This document shows, one piece after another, positions 60,673-64,000 of a stretch of 64,000 nt of DNA. The translations under genes were made by a program, and so were the position numbers. Under the pieces are notes generated by a model. The model saw nothing but the letters and a program-made list of their open reading frames with translations, was not told the DNA's origin and did no database searches. The number at the start of each line of letters is the position of its first letter. Positions within the stretch are counted from its first letter, which is position 1. Source of the DNA: Alphaproteobacteria bacterium (GTDB lineage Bacteria; Pseudomonadota; Alphaproteobacteria; Rhodospirillales; WMHbin7); NCBI GenBank assembly GCA_015231795.1, contig JADGAX010000004.1, forward strand, positions 152,001 to 216,000, read 5' to 3'.

Positions 60673-61869
60673 GTGGGCGTGAGTTCGGTGTTTCGTTTGC
60701 TGGCTGGCAGTTTTGTCGTCCTGGGGCTTTCGCTTGCCCCGATTTCATCGCAAGCGCAAACCAAGCCGACCGCAGCCCCACCGGCCAAGGCCAGCGAAAA
60801 GAACGTCTTGCAGCCTCCGGCCGCCAAACCGCCAACCGCAGCCCCGCAAAGGGCGTCGCCCCCACAAGCCACGCCAGCCCCGCGCGCGGCCGTCGAGACC
60901 AGGGTCATTCCGGCCTTTGTGCCCCCTGGCCCCCCACCCATGGCGGAGACGGATTTTAGAAAACCGGTCTTGGCCGTTCTGAAGGCGGCGCAGGCCATGA
61001 ATCCCGAGGAAGACGCCGCCCGCTGGGTCGATGCGGGTCCTTGCTGGGTATGGATCGGCATGAAACGCGATCAAGCCTGGGCGAAATACCGCTTTGCCTA
61101 TGAAGGCGCTTGCCGCCAGGGTAGGGCCGATGGAAAAGGCCGTTTGAAGGTCGAGAACCAGGATATCCAGGGCAAATGGGTTCCCTTGTTCGATTACGAA
61201 ACCAACTTCATCGGCGGGGTTCCCCTGGGCGACGCCATCGAAAGCGGCAGCGCCAAACTGGCGGTCGGCCTGCCCAACCGCTCGGTCCTGTCTTGGATGG
61301 GCGCCAGCCTGAACGAGGAAAGCGAAGTCTTTACCGTGGGCAAGGCCGACGATCAGGGCCGCGTGGTGCCTTGCGCCGCGCAGGGCATCATGGCGGCCGC
61401 CCTGGCCACCGACATCGGCGGCGAGCGTTTCAAAAGCCTTCTGCGCCGTTCTGTCTCGGTGGTCGCTTCGCAGTGCCCCGACCGACTGCGCAATCTATGG
61501 CTAGCAACTTTGGTGCCTTCGGAAGGACTGGTTCTTTCCAGCCGACAGGGTCTGGCGGGCGCCGAGCCGGTGCTGGCCCAGGCGGAAATTCGCGAAGGGC
61601 TGATCTATACCTACAGCCAACGCTTCGCGTCACCTCCGGCCCTGGCCCCGCAAGGAACGCCGGTTCCGGGCGCCCAACCGCTGGCCTGGACGCCGCCGAT
61701 CGAGGAGTTGGACCACCAGCTTCTGCTGGTCGTCGCCCTGCCCGTTTTCCTGCTGTTGCTGCTGTTGGTGGCGATGCGCATCGCCTATGCCTCGACGCGC
61801 CAAGTCATCGGTCCCGCCCCTGCGCCCGCGGTCAAGACGAAGCCAGCCAATAACGCAAAACGGCGCTGA
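60673..61869 (+). CDS. Exported, C-terminally anchored protein with MORN-like segment, function unknown
   Basis: A 398-residue protein starting at GTG after AGGGGGAAG. A signal peptide (LLAGSFVVLGLSLAPISSQA) is followed by a Pro/Ala/Lys-rich spacer of about 70 residues. A globular part contains a MORN-like stretch (EGACRQGRADGKGRLKVENQDIQGKWVPLFDYETNFIGGVPLGDA). One transmembrane helix near the C-terminus (LLLVVALPVFLLLLLLVAMRIAY) leaves a short Pro/Ala/Lys tail. Several cysteines occur in the periplasmic part. No known family. Its 3' end overlaps a convergent hydrolase gene by 38 bp. Confidence 0.7.
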   Translation: MGVSSVFRLLAGSFVVLGLSLAPISSQAQTKPTAAPPAKASEKNVLQPPAAKPPTAAPQRASPPQATPAPRAAVETRVIPAFVPPGPPPMAETDFRKPVLAVLKAAQAMNPEEDAARWVDAGPCWVWIGMKRDQAWAKYRFAYEGACRQGRADGKGRLKVENQDIQGKWVPLFDYETNFIGGVPLGDAIESGSAKLAVGLPNRSVLSWMGASLNEESEVFTVGKADDQGRVVPCAAQGIMAAALATDIGGERFKSLLRRSVSVVASQCPDRLRNLWLATLVPSEGLVLSSRQGLAGAEPVLAQAEIREGLIYTYSQRFASPPALAPQGTPVPGAQPLAWTPPIEELDHQLLLVVALPVFLLLLLLVAMRIAYASTRQVIGPAPAPAVKTKPANNAKRR

Positions 61870-62530
61870 TTGCGATCGGTTGCTCCAGGGGCGGCAGATG
61901 CCCGCTTTTTTCCACCACGACCAGTTTGGCGCCGGGGATCAAGGCCGCCATCTCGCGATGGATCTCGAAGGGGGTCAACTGATCCTGTCGCCCGCAAAGA
62001 ACCAGGGTCGGGCACGCGATGCGCTCGAGATCGGCCCGCCCATCGACGCGCCCCATGATCGCTTTTTGCTGACGGATGAAGGCGTCCATCCCCACGCGTT
62101 CGGCCATGGCCAGAACGGTTCCCGCCACCTCGGGACGCTGCAAATGATCGGGATGGACCAGCATGGGCAGCAGGCGGGGGGTTACCCCCTTGAAATTGCC
62201 GGTCTGCGCCAAATCGATCAAGCCCAGCCTTCTTTCCTTGGCCTCAGCCGTATCGGGTTTGAAACTGGTGTCGAGCAGGGCCAGGCGCGTGATTCTTCCC
62301 GGCGCTTGGCGCATGATTTCCTGCGCCACATAGCCGCCCATCGACAGGCCCAGAAGGGCGAAGCGGGGCGGCGCCGAGGCCAGAACCCGGCTGGCCATCG
62401 CCTTGATGGCGTCGTCTTGCGTCAGATCGGCCACCTCGAAATGCGCAAGGTCAGAAAGGCTCTCCACCGCCGGGGCGAACAGATCGCCGTCGCACAGCAG
62501 GCCGGGAAGCAGCACGACCGGTTGGGTCAT
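61832..62530 (-). CDS. Alpha/beta-fold hydrolase
   Basis: A 232-residue alpha/beta hydrolase. The oxyanion segment LLPGLLCDGDLF and nucleophile elbow GLSMGG near residue 62 are clear. The acid is in CGRQDQLTP and the histidine in EKSGHLPP. It resembles small esterase or BioH/RsbQ-type hydrolases; the substrate is unknown. The 3' end overlaps the convergent gene by 38 bp. The isochorismatase-like gene is 10 bp upstream on the same strand. Confidence 0.88.
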   Translation of the reverse strand: MTQPVVLLPGLLCDGDLFAPAVESLSDLAHFEVADLTQDDAIKAMASRVLASAPPRFALLGLSMGGYVAQEIMRQAPGRITRLALLDTSFKPDTAEAKERRLGLIDLAQTGNFKGVTPRLLPMLVHPDHLQRPEVAGTVLAMAERVGMDAFIRQQKAIMGRVDGRADLERIACPTLVLCGRQDQLTPFEIHREMAALIPGAKLVVVEKSGHLPPLEQPIAISAVLRYWLASS

Positions 62531-62540
62531 GGGTCGTCTC

Positions 62541-63083
62541 CTACTTGATCAGGGCGGACAGTTCCTTGAATTCAGGCGTTCCGGCGCAGCCCATCCATTC
62601 GAACAGAACCATTTCGACGGTCACGATATCCACCCCGTTCTTCTGCAGCCGCTGCTTGGCCGTCTCGATGCTGGCCGGTTGGCGCGAGGAACAGGCGTCG
62701 AGGGCGACGAACACGTCATAACCCGCCGCACGAAGCCCCAGCGCCGTCTGAGTGACGCAGATATGGGATTCGATGCCCGCCAAAACCGCCTGAGGCCGCC
62801 CGAATGCGGCCACGCGCTCCAAGAACCCCGCTTCGCCGGTACTGGCGAAATGCATCTTGGTAAACAAGGCGTCGTCGGGAATGAAGGGCCTTAGATCAGC
62901 CTGGGTCGGCCCCAGTCCCTTGGGATACTGCTCGGTCACGATCAAGGGGATGCCCAGGCGACTGGCCGCCCGCATCAAGATAGCGGCCCCCCAAAGCACT
63001 TGACGGGGTTCGGCCATCACCGGCAACAGCCGTTCTTGAATGTCGATCACCGCCAAAAAAGAGCGAGAAGCGTCTAGAAGCAT
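62541..63083 (-). CDS. Isochorismatase-family hydrolase (YcaC-like)
   Basis: A 180-residue cysteine hydrolase. The catalytic Asp lies in FLAVIDIQERLLP, the Lys in LFTKMHFAS and the nucleophilic Cys in AGIESHICVTQTA. These three residues are in the order of the isochorismatase fold. The start at 63083 is preferred because a longer frame would include unlikely sequence. It is upstream of the alpha/beta hydrolase, so they may form a two-gene operon. The substrate is unknown. Confidence 0.88.
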   Translation of the reverse strand: MLLDASRSFLAVIDIQERLLPVMAEPRQVLWGAAILMRAASRLGIPLIVTEQYPKGLGPTQADLRPFIPDDALFTKMHFASTGEAGFLERVAAFGRPQAVLAGIESHICVTQTALGLRAAGYDVFVALDACSSRQPASIETAKQRLQKNGVDIVTVEMVLFEWMGCAGTPEFKELSALIK

Positions 63084-63192
63084 CGCAACCCCCGAAAAGT
63101 TAACCACATAGGTTATAGGCCTATTGTCCGGTTCATGGCCCGTCGCCGCAAGAAGTGTAGCGTTAACCCGATTCGAAAGGTATAGTCTCATA

Positions 63193-63243
63193 ATGACGTT
63201 TATTCTGAACGAGATGGATGTTTCTAGCGTGCTGAGACGTTGA
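63193..63243 (+). CDS. Possible 16-residue leader ORF coupled to the DUF2336 gene
   Basis: An ATG at 63193 opens 16 codons (MTFILNEMDVSSVLRR) ending in a TGA that shares one base with the ATG of the next gene (TGATG). The ribosome site (AAAGG, 13 bp ahead) is weak. It could be a coupled leader peptide or chance. Confidence 0.25.
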   Translation: MTFILNEMDVSSVLRR

Positions 63244-64000
63244 TGAGCGTGAAAAGCGGCCTATCCGAGGCGGATGTCCAACGCCTGCTTGCCGACCCCT
63301 CAGCAGAGGCGCGGGCCGATACGGCAGCCAAGCTGGCCGAGGGCTTCAACGCCCGCACCCTGACCGATTCGGAACGCCGCCTAGCCGAAGACATCTTCCG
63401 CATCATGATGCACGACGCCGAAGAGCGCGTGCGCCGCGCCCTTTCCCTGCATCTGAAAAGCAGCCCCGAAGTTCCCCGCGACGTGGCCCTGAAGCTGGCC
63501 CATGACGTCGAGACGGTGGCGGTTCCGATGCTGAAATATTCGGACATCCTGACCGACGAAGACTTGATCGAGATCGTGCAAAGCCAAGGCACCGGCCATC
63601 AACTGGCGATCGCCAGCCGCCCCAAAGTGTCTGAATCGGTTTCCGAAGCCCTGGTCGAAACCAAGAGCGCCGTCGTCGTGGAAACCTTGGTCGCCAACGA
63701 GGGCGCCGAAATTTCCGAAAACTCGCTGAAGTCCGTGGTCGACGCTTTTGGCGACAATGAAAGCGTGCAAGACAAGCTGGCGCACCGGGCCAAGCTGCCG
63801 ATTACGGTGGCCGAGCGCCTGATGGCCAGGGCGTCCGAGAATTTGCGCCGCTATCTCCTAAGCCGCCCGGAGATGACCGCCGAGCAGGCCGACATGGTGG
63901 CGCTGCAAAGCCGCGAACGCGCCCTGCTGGGCTTGGCTGGCGACTATGAGATGGGCGACGTCGAATTGCTGGTTCGCCATCTGCACCGCAACGAACGCCT
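63243..64000 (+). CDS. DUF2336 domain protein, 3' end beyond the window
   Basis: The first 252 residues of a protein with the DUF2336 fold, a helical repeat family abundant in Rhodospirillales. Visible segments include LSEADVQRLLADPSAEARADTAAKLAEGFNA and RIMMHDAEERVRRALSLHLKSSPEVPRDVALKLAHDVETVAVPMLKYSDILTDEDLIEIV, which resemble HEAT-like repeats. No catalytic motif is visible. The gene continues past the window edge. Its function is unknown. Confidence 0.88.
   Translation, partial: MSVKSGLSEADVQRLLADPSAEARADTAAKLAEGFNARTLTDSERRLAEDIFRIMMHDAEERVRRALSLHLKSSPEVPRDVALKLAHDVETVAVPMLKYSDILTDEDLIEIVQSQGTGHQLAIASRPKVSESVSEALVETKSAVVVETLVANEGAEISENSLKSVVDAFGDNESVQDKLAHRAKLPITVAERLMARASENLRRYLLSRPEMTAEQADMVALQSRERALLGLAGDYEMGDVELLVRHLHRNER

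Overview
The window reads as chromosomal DNA of a GC-rich alphaproteobacterium, most likely in the Rhodospirillales near Magnetospirillum. This is inferred from gene content: an alphaproteobacterial flagellar cluster with FlbD, an NDUFA12 homologue beside MlaD and DUF2155, an Hsp20-DUF1150 pair, a B12-dependent ribonucleotide reductase, a pyrophosphate-type phosphofructokinase and a DUF2336 protein. No rRNA, tRNA, CRISPR array or insertion sequence was seen.

Layout. 1-9.1 kb: TCA-cycle genes (mdh, sucC), an orphan periplasmic binding protein, a PaaX-type repressor and, divergent from it, a complete branched-chain amino acid type ABC transporter operon (livKHMGF). 9.2-12.5 kb: PPi-dependent phosphofructokinase, a degenerate-receiver/pentapeptide-repeat protein and a thioredoxin-like [2Fe-2S] ferredoxin. 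12.5-24 kb: a leftward flagellar operon running fliF-fliG-fliH-fliN-flbD-flhA-flhF-flhG-fliK-like. It builds the MS ring and C ring, the export gate, the GTPase/ATPase pair that sets flagellar position and number, and the sigma-54 activator of later genes. 24.1-26.4 kb: DUF952, pyrD and a HAD phosphatase.

26.4-30.8 kb is the most unusual part: a tandem duplication of a two-gene cassette (peptidoglycan-binding-domain protein plus exported Sel1-repeat protein), followed by a small OmpA-like protein. The promoter and 5' third of each cassette are identical over about 516 bp. The second half of the first gene and most of the second gene have diverged, and the Sel1 C-terminal tail is again identical. 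31.3-48.2 kb is mainly housekeeping: Hsp20/DUF1150, a membrane protein, an AMIN/beta-barrel protein, aminopeptidase P, cytochrome b561, ligA, recN, bamD, polA, a CHAP-domain protein, DUF2155, two tandem MlaD-like MCE proteins and NDUFA12.

48.4-64 kb: nrdJ, then an accessory block with a KAP-family P-loop NTPase and a MntA/HepT toxin-antitoxin pair. Next come an SGNH hydrolase, a RidA-like protein, an SH3 lipoprotein, a thioesterase, the topoisomerase IV B subunit and a ParD/ParE toxin-antitoxin operon with a clear palindromic operator. The window ends with bluB (lower B12 ligand synthesis, which fits the B12-dependent reductase), two unrecognised proteins, two hydrolases and the start of a DUF2336 protein. 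The best candidates for something undescribed are the mosaic PG-binding/Sel1 cassette pair, a palindromic element that forms a small ORF between flhA and flhF, and the KAP + MntA/HepT block.
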